Positions 23,807 through 32,721 of a DNA stretch of 38,344 nucleotides are shown here, in pieces. The position numbers were made by a program, and so were the translations under genes. The DNA comes from Desulfobacterales bacterium (lineage in GTDB: Bacteria; Desulfobacterota; Desulfobacteria; Desulfobacterales; JADGBH01), in the NCBI GenBank assembly GCA_015231595.1, contig JADGBH010000045.1, positions 1 through 38,344 on the forward strand. The letters run 5' to 3'. Every line of letters begins with the position of its first letter. Position 1 is the stretch's first letter. The notes beneath the pieces were generated by a model. The model did not search any database, was not told the DNA's origin, and saw only the letters and a list, made by a program, of their open reading frames with translations.

Positions 23807-25453
23807 TCAGTTTTTACCCATTGTTTGTTCTTCCATTTTTACTTTTATTTTTTTACTCCCGAACTTATAACCGATAAGTGCATTGCAAACTTCTCCAACA
23901 AAAGAGTTTTCTACTTGAATTCTTGATGTATCGTCGTTGATATCAATATTTCCTAATTTTATATTTCTGTTGCGAGTACACTGATTAATAATTCCGATGA
24001 TTCGAGTTGGAAGCATTTTATCTTTTTTGCCAAGATTAATTATAAGATAGGAAAAACTTGCTTGGCCCCATTCTCTGATACCTTTTTTTTTGTTTTTATA
24101 TTCTACTTCTTTTTTTATTTCATGTTTAACCGGCGTTAAATCTGGTGTGTTTTTATAGTAATCGAGAAAATGGTTAAACTCAAGGGAAACAAAATGTTTA
24201 AGTAGTTCATCCCTGTCTAGAGAAGCAAGTTTTTCTTGAATAATCGGCATATAAGGAACTATTTGATCATTATCAATTTTTACAGTCTTAACTCTGTCTA
24301 TTTGGTGTAATAATTGCTGGGCGCAAATATCTCTTCCATTGGGTACCTTTGTTTCAGTGAGCTTTTTCTTAACTGTTCTTTCGATTTGTTTGATTTTATA
24401 TTTTTCTTTCATATTGATAATAGTGATAGAAATGCCTGTTTTTCCAATACGACCTGTACGACCGCTCCTATGGGTATAAACTTCTGATTCATCAGGAATA
24501 TCATAGTTAATAACGTGGGTTAAGTCTTTTACATCTAATCCCCTTGCAGCTATATCAGTAGCGACAAGAATTTGAAGATTTTTTTCCCTAAATTTGCGCA
24601 TTACATATTCCCGTTGAACCTGTGAAAGATCTCCATGGAGAGATTCAGCGTTATAGCCGTCTTTAATCATTTTATCTGCAATTTCCTGTGTACCTGCACG
24701 TGTACGGCAAAAAATAATACCGTATATTTCAGGATAATAATCCACTATTCGTTTTAAAGCCAAATATTTATCTCTTGCAGAAACCATAAAATATAAATGT
24801 TCGATATTTTCAGCTCCAGAATTTTTACGGCCAGCTATTATCTCTACTGGATCTTTCATATAATTTGAAGCAATTTGAGCTACCTCATCTGGCATAGTTG
24901 CAGAAAATAAAAGAGTCTGACGATTTTTTGGAGCTGTTGCTAATATTGCATCAAGTTCTTCTTTGAATCCCATATTTAACATTATATCCGCTTCATCAAG
25001 AACTAAATATTGAATGGAGCTAATATCTGCGGCTTTTCTTTTTATTAGATCGAGAAGCCGTCCAGGTGTAGCAACTACCAATTGAGTTTTACGTATTGCT
25101 TTTATTTGATTTTCAATTCCGGCTCCACCGTAAACAGGTTCTACTGAAATATTAGGCATATAGCGTGAGAAATTTTTTATGTCATTGGTTATTTGGAGAC
25201 ATAGTTCTCTTGTTGGACATAAAATCAGTGATTGGATATTTTTTTTGTTTATATTAATTTGTTCTAAAATTGGCAGGCCGAATGCTGCTGTTTTTCCAGT
25301 TCCTGTCTGAGCTAACCCGACAATATCTTTTTTACTTTTTAAAATATGCGGGATAACTTGTTCTTGTATCAAGGTCGGCTTTTCAAAACCCATTTCTTCA
25401 AGGGATTTTAAAATTTTGTTGTTTAGTCCTAAATCTATAAAATTCAAATTCAA
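23807..25453 (-). CDS. DEAD-box RNA helicase with DbpA-like RNA-binding tail
   Basis: A 548-aa ATP-dependent RNA helicase of the DeaD/CsdA-DbpA group, acting in ribosome assembly or RNA turnover. The Q motif (residues 25-32) is followed by motif I AQTGTGKTA (48-56), motif Ib TPGR, the DEAD box in YLVLDEADIML, motif III SAT and motif VI HRSGRTGR. A linker with charged residues leads to a C-terminal DbpA-type RRM (INLGKKDKMLPTRIIGII). The longest frame opens at TTG 25451-25453, but a TTG two codons later (25445-25447) has AAAGGA at a proper 7-nt spacing and is the better start. The gene appears monocistronic with a long upstream gap. Confidence 0.93.
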   Translation of the reverse strand: MNLNFIDLGLNNKILKSLEEMGFEKPTLIQEQVIPHILKSKKDIVGLAQTGTGKTAAFGLPILEQININKKNIQSLILCPTRELCLQITNDIKNFSRYMPNISVEPVYGGAGIENQIKAIRKTQLVVATPGRLLDLIKRKAADISSIQYLVLDEADIMLNMGFKEELDAILATAPKNRQTLLFSATMPDEVAQIASNYMKDPVEIIAGRKNSGAENIEHLYFMVSARDKYLALKRIVDYYPEIYGIIFCRTRAGTQEIADKMIKDGYNAESLHGDLSQVQREYVMRKFREKNLQILVATDIAARGLDVKDLTHVINYDIPDESEVYTHRSGRTGRIGKTGISITIINMKEKYKIKQIERTVKKKLTETKVPNGRDICAQQLLHQIDRVKTVKIDNDQIVPYMPIIQEKLASLDRDELLKHFVSLEFNHFLDYYKNTPDLTPVKHEIKKEVEYKNKKKGIREWGQASFSYLIINLGKKDKMLPTRIIGIINQCTRNRNIKLGNIDINDDTSRIQVENSFVGEVCNALIGYKFGSKKIKVKMEEQTMGKN

Positions 25454-26022
25454 TTCCTTTATTGAGGTATTAATTATTGCTCGCTACGGCCTTCAGCATA
25501 AAATTTTGAAGGTATTTTCAATTACATGTTTCCAACATCTTTATATTTTAGATAAAATATTGGTGGGTGAAACAGTTTACATTATGATTTTTTGTTAGGA
25601 GATTATTTTTGCAGAAGATTAAAGTTCCTATATAAGTAAAAAATAACAATATTTTTGCAATAGTAAGAAAAATAATCAAAAAAGTCAACTGAATTTTTGG
25701 TATTTTTGTATTCTAATGAAACATCAAAACCCATACAGAACTTTTTATAATTTTTATTCTGATTATAACGGTTTTTGGGGATTAAAGATCTGTAGGGGCG
25801 ACCGGCTGGTCGCCCAAATGCTATTTGTTCAGCGAGTTCCAAAGGGCGACCAGCCGGTCGCCCCTACAATATCTAAATTTTAGAATTTAACAATCCTGCC
25901 ATAGCCCTCCCCAAAAACCGTTATAAGCAGTTTTTATTTAGAAAAATGAATAGATTTTAAAATGCAAGAAAATACTTATTCGATTAATATTACTCCGTAA
26001 GTAAGTTTTTTTAACTAAATTT
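25454..26022. other. Long gap between DEAD-box and caspase genes
   Basis: No supported gene is seen in this 569-bp stretch. It holds the composite element at 25759-25930 and an AT-rich remainder. The part next to the DEAD-box gene (25454-25750) is its likely promoter and 5' leader; no clear promoter or riboswitch was recognised there. Confidence 0.5.
25759..25930. repeat. Composite inverted-repeat element with nested REP pair
   Basis: Outer inverted repeats TTATAACGGTTTTTGGGGA (25763-25781) and TCCCCAAAAACCGTTATAA (25908-25926) enclose two inverted REP units. One is TGTAGGGGCGACCGGC plus TGGTCGCCC (25791-25815). The other is GGGCGACCAGCCGGTCGCCC plus CTACA (25844-25868). The outer repeats extend imperfectly for several more bases to about 25759 and 25930. 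A 79-codon minus-strand frame across the element is spurious. It looks like a MITE that has captured, or been invaded by, REP sequences. Confidence 0.75.
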
Positions 26023-29000
26023 TCATTTTACTCCTACAGGGAAATCTGAAATTGTTAAAGGCTGAGAAATGACAGGATGTTGAGCATTGTTTGTAAGTTT
26101 AGGCACTGAGCGTTGAACATAGGTTTTTATCTCTGATAAATGAATTAATCCGTCTTTGTCAAAATCGGCCGGTCCTTTAAGTCCTTCAACTAAAGCTTTA
26201 GTAAATGCGCCATGTCCCCAAGCTTGATTTTCAAGGGAAAACTCTCTTCCCTGGGAAGCCATAAAAATAACTACACCATTCTCTGCACTCGTAAATTCAC
26301 GGGCTAAACTGTCTGTATTCCATATTCCTGACCCATCCCTTCTTTGTCCTTCACGAGTTGCCGCTCCTGAATGGCACGCGTCCGCCATAAGAATTACTTT
26401 TCCAGGAAGTATCGTTAATGTATCCTTAAATTCCGTCCATTTAACAGCGGTAGCTCTTAATTTTTCAAAATTAGCGTCATATCCTAAAAAGTAAAAATGA
26501 TTTTGGTCAGATGTTTCTCCATGTCCTGCCATAAATACTATCGCAAGGTCATTTTGCGCCATACCGCCTAACCAATCAAGTCCTTCTAGTATTTTTTCAC
26601 GGGTAGCATTAGCATTCGTTAAAAGATTAGTATTTACTTCGCTATACATTTTTCCATGCTGGGATTTAAAGAAATCAACTATCGCTTCTGCATCTTTATG
26701 AGCGAAATCCAAATTATAATTTTTATTAGCATATTCGCTGACACCTATAGATAGTATAAATAGTCTTGGTAATATCTTTGAATTTGTCTCATAAACAACA
26801 GTAACACCTGATGGGACACTTTTTGCAAATTTTGTTTCAGCTATTACTTGAATTAAATTTTGACCACGAGACAAAGGCACTTTTACTTCATGTTTTTCTG
26901 TTCGGGATTCAGTTTCTTTTAATTGTTTTTTTATTAAAATATCTCTTATATTAACAGGTCTTCCATTAACAAGAATTACTATATTAGTTATTGCATCATC
27001 ATTTTGTCTATTTATTTCAAAATGTAATGTAACTTCCTTTTCTTTTGTCATTATTCCTTCATTAGGAGATAATATTTTTACCTCTGGCGGAGCGTGTTTT
27101 ACTACATCAACGGGTTTTATCCACTGCTGATTAGGGTTTATTGCTTTTAAAGCTTGTTCTTCAAAGCCGATTTCAAGAGTTTTGGAGACAATATCGGGTC
27201 TGTAAAATGTTGATGCAAATTGTTCAGCTCCATACCAATCAGCGGTTCTATCATAACCACGATTCATGTGCCAGCCAATGTATTTATCACCATGAGCAGA
27301 GGCAGTGTAATATCCACTTTTTGTCCATGCTATCCATTCACCATTTTTACCCGGAAATATTGTAACAAGCGGGTATATTTTTGGTATTTTATAGGTAGGT
27401 ATTTTTTCATCTATGCATAAAGCTAACAGCTGTTCACGAGTCATTGCAACTCCTGTAAGTTTTTTTACATAATCTAATGACGTTTTAATTAATTCTTCAT
27501 CTACGCTGTTCATATCTACTTTTGGACGAGTCTCTATATTCCAGATACATATTGTCTGGTCTGAGGATGCAGAAAAAAGAAATTTTCCGTCATTGGAAAC
27601 AGTTAGAGACGTAATTGCACCTTCATGTCCCACAAAATTTGCAACAGGCTTCATACCCAAAGTACTTAATAATTTTAAACTGCCATTATATCCACCTACA
27701 GCAATACAATTCCCATCTTGTGTAAATGTATAAGACAAAGGATATATTTCTATCGAAGAAGATTTTATTTCATCTATTTTATTTCCATCTTTTACAAGTG
27801 TTATAACCTCTCCATTTCTTTCTTGTTTAATGCTATATACACCATCTGTTAATTTAGAACGGTTAAATATGGATTCATCAGTAACAGTTCCTCCTGAAGC
27901 TATGCTCCATTTATCAGAAATTGAGCGGATAAGTATAGTTTTTTCTAATGTTCCAAACTTTTCAGGGCATAATGCTTCTTCAGGGCATGGATTTTTATAT
28001 CCAAAGGCAATTTCTTTGCCATCTTTAGATATGCCTAAAGAAAAAATAGAGCCCCCAACCCCTTCTAATCGTTTCATTACTTTTCCTGTCTCAATATTCC
28101 AAATCAATATTTCTTGATTATTGCCTCCCCCTGTAGCGGCTGTCTTGCCATCAGGAGATATAGTAACAGCGCCTATCGAATTATTATGTTCATTAAAATT
28201 AATAATTTTTTCTCCTTCAGGTATTGAATAAAGGCAAGCATTATAAGGAGATGAAGAACAACCTGTTAAAAGCTTAGTTCCATCAGAAGAAAAATATAAA
28301 GAAAATGGCATATTTTCTTCTTTTGCTAATACTTTTATGAAACTGCCGTTTTTACTATCCCACAACATTATGGTATTGTCAGCACTTGCCGTAACAATAA
28401 ATCTATCTTTTGTATCCCATGCTATAGAATGAATCCTTTGTTCATGATTTTTTCCGATAGCAATACATTTGCCTGTAGTTACATCCCATAGTCTCATAGT
28501 TATATCGTCGCTGACAGAAGCAATACGTTTGCCGTCAGGTGAAAATGCTATTTGATTTATTGCTGTTTCATGTCCTTGTAAAACCATAGATAATTTACGA
28601 GTTTTAATATCCCATAACCTTATTGTGCTATCAGAAGAAGCAGATGCCAGTATCTTACCGTCAGGTGAAAAAACAAGAGAAAAAATTGTATTACTATGTC
28701 CTTTAAGACTGCCGATTATCTTTCCTGTTGTAAAATCATAAAGCCTTATTTCTCCAATCATAGCGGTATGTAACATGTCTTCTTCAGCAAAAAAACCTCC
28801 AGCTGCTAATATTTTTTCGTCAGGAGAAATCGCTATATCATATATTTTGCCTACATTTCCATTACCTTTCTGTCCAAGTAAAAGACGGGTAGTTGTTTCT
28901 TTGTTTATGTCCCATACTCGTATCCATTTATCCTCTCCTGCTGATATTAGATATTTGCCATCTTTGGTGAAAATTATTTTTTTAATTAAAGATTTGTGTC

Positions 29001-30372
29001 CTCCTGGCTCAATTGTAAGAATTGGTTCAGCTGAAGAGCTTCCTAATGATATAATCTCGACTCTTCGGTTAAAAGCCCATGCTTTTTCATTATCGTTCGG
29101 GTCAAAAAGCAAAGTCTCTCCGTAACCTCTTGCGATAAGACGTTTGCTGTCAATTTTAAAATTGCGTATAAGATATTGACGAACACTTTCAGCTCGTTGT
29201 TCTGAAAGCCGCATATTAATATCATCAGAACCGCGCTGGTCAGTATGTCCTCCGATTTCAAAAGAAAATTTTTCAAGTTGAACTATAGCTTTTCCTAATT
29301 CTTGTAATTGCGGTTCAGATTCGGCAAGGATATCTGCCTTATTTGTAGCAAAATTAATGGTAATAATTATTTTGCTAGGGTCATTTAATATATCATCAGC
29401 TGAAATAAACCTCTTGTCTGACTGCTCTTTTGGAGCTGATTCTAATCCAAGATTTTGAGCTATAACATCAGCTAATTGCATGAATATAAGTTTTTGGCTG
29501 CCTGAAACAATATTAGACATTTCATTTAGAAGTTTGTAAATCCTTTGAAAAGCATCTTGATTGTTTTGTATCAGATTTGTTATTTCAACATCTATATTTT
29601 GTTCAGGATTTCTTGATTTTTTGTCGTACAAATCTACAAAAGAATCTAATAATAACGCATCTTCATCGGATAAATTAACTCCTTCCATCTTTTTAAAAAT
29701 ATCGCTAAATGAAACGGAGTTAAGATTGAGAAATAATTCTTTTAGTTGATTTATATATTGAGATTCTCCTGATAGCACTTTATTACCTAATACTGCTATT
29801 TCTTTATCGCCCATAATCTCAAACGTAAATTCTAATAATGATTTTGCCACAATAAAAGTATTAGGATTATCTTTAATTAGATTATTTAAATTAACCTCAG
29901 CATTTTCTGAAACTAAAGCTTGAAAAAAAACATCTGAAAATTTCTGCGGAGACATTTCTACTTTACCGACTTCTATCCATTTTGACGCCATTAGCATACC
30001 GGATTTAACATTAGGAGGAGGTGGAGGACTTTTTAATACAGCTTCTTCAATAATTTTTTTAAACTCAGACGCAGTTTTAGGATTTTTCCTTATAAGTTGC
30101 TCTATGGCTACAATATCTTGATTTTGAATAGCTATATCATATTTTTTCCCAAATTCTTCTATTGATATTTCAGTATTTTTTTTAGTAGGCTCAGGATGTT
30201 CCGGAGGTTTTATATTTTTTGTTTCATCCTCAATAGCAACCCGTGTCTCAGGTTCGCTTGGTTTAGTTAAATCCATATCTTTTGAAATCGGCGCTTTTGT
30301 AGCACATGAAAGTAATAAAAAAGATAATGTCACTAATAAAATTGCTAAAGTTTTTACTTTTAATTTAAACAT
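26023..30372 (-). CDS. Lipoprotein with OmpA, WD40 and caspase-like domains
   Basis: A 1449-aa predicted outer-membrane lipoprotein. The signal peptide ends in lipobox FLLLSC with Cys23. A long helical, Pro/Glu-rich region (24-330) precedes an OmpA-type peptidoglycan-binding domain (about 335-440, EIGGHTDQRGSDD with His376). About ten WD40 blades follow (455-950), many ending in the WD dipeptide (RLWDI, IRVWDI). A conserved linker (GEWIAWTKSGYYTASA) and an Ig-like segment lead to a caspase/metacaspase-like peptidase (about 1200-1449). Its dyad is His1284 (MAGHGE) and Cys1333 (MADACHSG). A canonical EF-hand loop DFDKDGLIHLSE lies at 1403-1414. It is likely anchored in the envelope and Ca-responsive. 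Substrate and role are unknown. No partner gene adjoins it. Confidence 0.9.
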   Translation of the reverse strand: MFKLKVKTLAILLVTLSFLLLSCATKAPISKDMDLTKPSEPETRVAIEDETKNIKPPEHPEPTKKNTEISIEEFGKKYDIAIQNQDIVAIEQLIRKNPKTASEFKKIIEEAVLKSPPPPPNVKSGMLMASKWIEVGKVEMSPQKFSDVFFQALVSENAEVNLNNLIKDNPNTFIVAKSLLEFTFEIMGDKEIAVLGNKVLSGESQYINQLKELFLNLNSVSFSDIFKKMEGVNLSDEDALLLDSFVDLYDKKSRNPEQNIDVEITNLIQNNQDAFQRIYKLLNEMSNIVSGSQKLIFMQLADVIAQNLGLESAPKEQSDKRFISADDILNDPSKIIITINFATNKADILAESEPQLQELGKAIVQLEKFSFEIGGHTDQRGSDDINMRLSEQRAESVRQYLIRNFKIDSKRLIARGYGETLLFDPNDNEKAWAFNRRVEIISLGSSSAEPILTIEPGGHKSLIKKIIFTKDGKYLISAGEDKWIRVWDINKETTTRLLLGQKGNGNVGKIYDIAISPDEKILAAGGFFAEEDMLHTAMIGEIRLYDFTTGKIIGSLKGHSNTIFSLVFSPDGKILASASSDSTIRLWDIKTRKLSMVLQGHETAINQIAFSPDGKRIASVSDDITMRLWDVTTGKCIAIGKNHEQRIHSIAWDTKDRFIVTASADNTIMLWDSKNGSFIKVLAKEENMPFSLYFSSDGTKLLTGCSSSPYNACLYSIPEGEKIINFNEHNNSIGAVTISPDGKTAATGGGNNQEILIWNIETGKVMKRLEGVGGSIFSLGISKDGKEIAFGYKNPCPEEALCPEKFGTLEKTILIRSISDKWSIASGGTVTDESIFNRSKLTDGVYSIKQERNGEVITLVKDGNKIDEIKSSSIEIYPLSYTFTQDGNCIAVGGYNGSLKLLSTLGMKPVANFVGHEGAITSLTVSNDGKFLFSASSDQTICIWNIETRPKVDMNSVDEELIKTSLDYVKKLTGVAMTREQLLALCIDEKIPTYKIPKIYPLVTIFPGKNGEWIAWTKSGYYTASAHGDKYIGWHMNRGYDRTADWYGAEQFASTFYRPDIVSKTLEIGFEEQALKAINPNQQWIKPVDVVKHAPPEVKILSPNEGIMTKEKEVTLHFEINRQNDDAITNIVILVNGRPVNIRDILIKKQLKETESRTEKHEVKVPLSRGQNLIQVIAETKFAKSVPSGVTVVYETNSKILPRLFILSIGVSEYANKNYNLDFAHKDAEAIVDFFKSQHGKMYSEVNTNLLTNANATREKILEGLDWLGGMAQNDLAIVFMAGHGETSDQNHFYFLGYDANFEKLRATAVKWTEFKDTLTILPGKVILMADACHSGAATREGQRRDGSGIWNTDSLAREFTSAENGVVIFMASQGREFSLENQAWGHGAFTKALVEGLKGPADFDKDGLIHLSEIKTYVQRSVPKLTNNAQHPVISQPLTISDFPVGVK

Positions 30373-30427
30373 AATTTATCCAACCTTTTTATTTAATAAA
30401 ATTTTAACATTTTAGCGATCTGACTCT

Positions 30428-30448
30428 CCCCATGCCTAACGGCAGGGG
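30428..30448. other. GC-rich hairpin upstream of the caspase gene
   Basis: CCCCATGCCTAACGGCAGGGG folds into an 8-bp stem with one bulged A. It sits 56 nt before the caspase lipoprotein start in otherwise AT-rich DNA. Similar hairpins occur at the ends of IS200/IS605-type elements, so it may be a leftover of one, but no transposase sequence is present. Confidence 0.35.
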
Positions 30449-30505
30449 CTTTACGGCAAAATTTGTAAAAAAACAACGCTCACAAAAAATTTATCTTTAT
30501 TATTA

Positions 30506-30589
30506 ACTGACATATTATTCAGGTGATTAAGGCTAAATTTAAAGGCTAATTCAAATTGTAGTTATTAAAAATAGAAATGATATGTCATT
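30506..30589. repeat. 84-bp interspersed repeat, copy B
   Basis: The second copy of the element at 19402-19485, same length. It starts ACTGACATATTATTCAGG, keeps GTGATTAAGGC and AAAGGCTAATTC inside, and ends AATGATATGTCATT (30576-30589). It lies between the caspase lipoprotein gene and the acyl-CoA ligase gene. Confidence 0.65.
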
Positions 30590-30599
30590 TCTATGTGAG

Positions 30600-30639
30600 C
30601 TTATAGTAGAGACAATCAATTTGGAGTCTCTACTATAAG
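30600..30639 (-). terminator. Perfect 14-bp hairpin after the acyl-CoA ligase gene
   Basis: CTTATAGTAGAGAC (30600-30613) and GTCTCTACTATAAG (30626-30639) form a perfect 14-bp stem with a 12-nt loop, starting 45 nt beyond the ligase stop codon. No T-run follows on the minus strand, so it may protect the mRNA end or be an inverted-repeat relic rather than a classical intrinsic terminator. Confidence 0.5.
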
Positions 30640-30684
30640 TTGATTATAGCGCTAAAGTATAAGATAAAGCGATCAATTAGTGGA

Positions 30685-32388
30685 TTATTTTTCTCGTTTT
30701 TTCATTTCTTCGGTTCTTAATTCTCGTCTTAATACTTTGCCAACATTTGTTTTAGGTAGTTCTTTTCTAAATTCTATTTCGGCTGGAAGTTTATATGCTG
30801 CTAATTTAGTTTTACAATATTCAATTATTTCGTCTGAAGTAGCTGTTTCTCCAGGTTTAAGCACAACAAAGGCTTTAATAGCTTCGCCTCTTTTAGGGTG
30901 AGGAACTCCAATAGCGCAAGCTTCTTGAATTTTAGGATGCTGGAATAAAACTTCATCGATATCGCGGGGGTAAACATTGTATCCACCTGAAATTATCATA
31001 TCTTTTTTTCGATCAACTATGAAGAAATAGCCTTCTTCATCCATTTTTGCAATATCACCGGTATAAAGCCATCCGTCTTGGGAGATAGCTTTTGCCGATT
31101 CTTCAGGCATATTCAAATAACCTTTCATGACTTGAGGACCTTTTACAATTAATTCTCCGATTTCACCTACAGGGACATCTGTTTGTCCATCTGTAAGGCT
31201 TACAATCCTTGCAAATGTATCTGGAAGAGGGATTCCAATACTGCCTTGCTTACGTTCGCCTCCTGAAAATGGATTAATATGAGTAGCCGGAGAAGATTCC
31301 GTCATACCAAAACCTTCGACAATAACTGCCCCAGTTTTTTCTTCAAAGCTTTTTATAACTTCAAGGGGAAGAGGAGCGCTTCCTGAAAAACATCCTTTTA
31401 TACAAGAAAGGTCAACTTTATCTATGTCTTTATGACCTAAAAGACCTATAAACATAGTCGGAACAAGGGGCGCAAAAGTAGGTTTAAATTTTGATATAGT
31501 TTCCATTAAAGGCTCAGGCTGTGGCTTTGGAACAAGAATGTTAGTCCACCCTGCCGCAATAGATAAATTCATTGATACTGAAAGACCAAATACATGGAAG
31601 AAAGGAAGTGCTCCAAGCATAGTTTCATGGCTGTCCTTAAATTGAGGAAACCAAGATGAGAGTTGTTGAACTTGTTTGCTTAAATTGCCGTGAGTAAGCA
31701 TTGCACCTTTTGATACTCCAGTGGTACCTCCAGTATATTGGTACATTGCAATGTCATCAAAATTAACTTTTTCTTTTTCTTTAAGAGGACTATGTTTTGC
31801 TATTACATCCTTCCACTTATAAACATTAGAATCAGCCTTTACGTCTGCTGCTAATTTTTTCTTTTTACCGAATATTTTAAATAAAATATTTTTTGGAAAT
31901 GGGAGGTAATCTCCTATAGAACCATAAACAATTTGTTTAATTTTTGTTTTTGATCTTAAATCAATCATTCTATTGCCAAGCAGGTCTAAAGTTATAAGAA
32001 CCTTTGCTCCAGAATCATTAAATTGATGATTTAATTCTCTATCTGAATAAAGGGGATTATTCATTACTACAGTGGCTCCTAATTTTAGAATTGCGTAGTA
32101 ACTTGCAACACATTGGATCGTATTTGGAAGGAGTATTGCTACACTGTCGCCTTTTGAGACTCCAAAGCTTTGAAGGCATGAGGCAAATCTATCAGTCATA
32201 TCTGCTAAGTCTTTGTAGGTAATTTCATAACCTTGAAATATAAGTGCTTTCCTATCTGGGAATTTTTCAGTAGATTGTTCTAAATACTCTGAAAGAGTAA
32301 CTTGATTAAAATCAACATTTTTAGGGACGCCTGAGCCATAATTTGAAGTCCAAGGCCTATTTTCATAGTTTAATTCATTTTTTTCCAC
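30685..32388 (-). CDS. fadD: Long-chain fatty acid-CoA ligase
   Basis: Activates fatty acids to acyl-CoA via an acyl-AMP intermediate (ANL superfamily). The 567-aa protein has the AMP-binding loop YTGGTTGVSKGAML, the VEGFGMTESSPATH motif, the hinge motif YTGDIAKMDEEGYFFIVDRK, and the C-terminal catalytic Lys in PKTNVGKVLRREL. GGYNVYPRDIDEVL is typical of long-chain ligases. The start is GTG (32386-32388), fixed by GGAGG 6 nt upstream. It appears monocistronic. Whether it serves fatty-acid degradation, uptake or another acid cannot be told from the window. Confidence 0.9.
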   Translation of the reverse strand: MEKNELNYENRPWTSNYGSGVPKNVDFNQVTLSEYLEQSTEKFPDRKALIFQGYEITYKDLADMTDRFASCLQSFGVSKGDSVAILLPNTIQCVASYYAILKLGATVVMNNPLYSDRELNHQFNDSGAKVLITLDLLGNRMIDLRSKTKIKQIVYGSIGDYLPFPKNILFKIFGKKKKLAADVKADSNVYKWKDVIAKHSPLKEKEKVNFDDIAMYQYTGGTTGVSKGAMLTHGNLSKQVQQLSSWFPQFKDSHETMLGALPFFHVFGLSVSMNLSIAAGWTNILVPKPQPEPLMETISKFKPTFAPLVPTMFIGLLGHKDIDKVDLSCIKGCFSGSAPLPLEVIKSFEEKTGAVIVEGFGMTESSPATHINPFSGGERKQGSIGIPLPDTFARIVSLTDGQTDVPVGEIGELIVKGPQVMKGYLNMPEESAKAISQDGWLYTGDIAKMDEEGYFFIVDRKKDMIISGGYNVYPRDIDEVLFQHPKIQEACAIGVPHPKRGEAIKAFVVLKPGETATSDEIIEYCKTKLAAYKLPAEIEFRKELPKTNVGKVLRRELRTEEMKKREK

Positions 32389-32551
32389 AAAATACCTCCA
32401 TTAAATTTTTAGTCTATAAATAAGTGCTAAATAAGCTTTAAAGTTTTTCTTAGACCGTAAAAAATTAATACATCCAAGCGATTGCATTGGAACATATATC
32501 AGTCAAGTATTTCTACATATAGAGGTTTTTAGATAAATTCAATTTAAAAAT

Positions 32552-32710
32552 GACATCTTTCAATTTTAGTTTATACTTTTTAATTCTGGATTCCTGCCTT
32601 CTCAGGAATGACGGCTCAATACCCACGTCATTCCCGCGAAGGCGGGAATCCAGTTTAATTATCGTTTTTTTAAAAGTGTTAACTATTTTTCCTGTATTAT
32701 GAAGGATGCC
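32552..32710. repeat. MITE-like element, copy 3
   Basis: A 159-bp copy of the family at 4801 and 11221. The left end is diverged (GACATCTTTCAAT). The right end is ATGAAGGATGCC (32699-32710). The internal long inverted repeat has changed in concert: GGATTCCTGCCTTCTCAGGA pairs less well with CCCGCGAAGGCGGGAATCC. The right half, TTTAAAAGTGTTAACTA, is shared with copy 2. It fills the gap between the acyl-CoA ligase and TPR genes; the remaining 32389-32551 shows no gene. Confidence 0.75.
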
Positions 32711-32721
32711 TTAAAATATAT

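Noticed and set aside
25603..25842. 79-codon minus-strand frame with GRPAGRPYRS
   Set aside because: It runs across the REP/inverted-repeat element; the GRPAGRPYRS text is a translation of the palindrome and there is no ribosome binding site.
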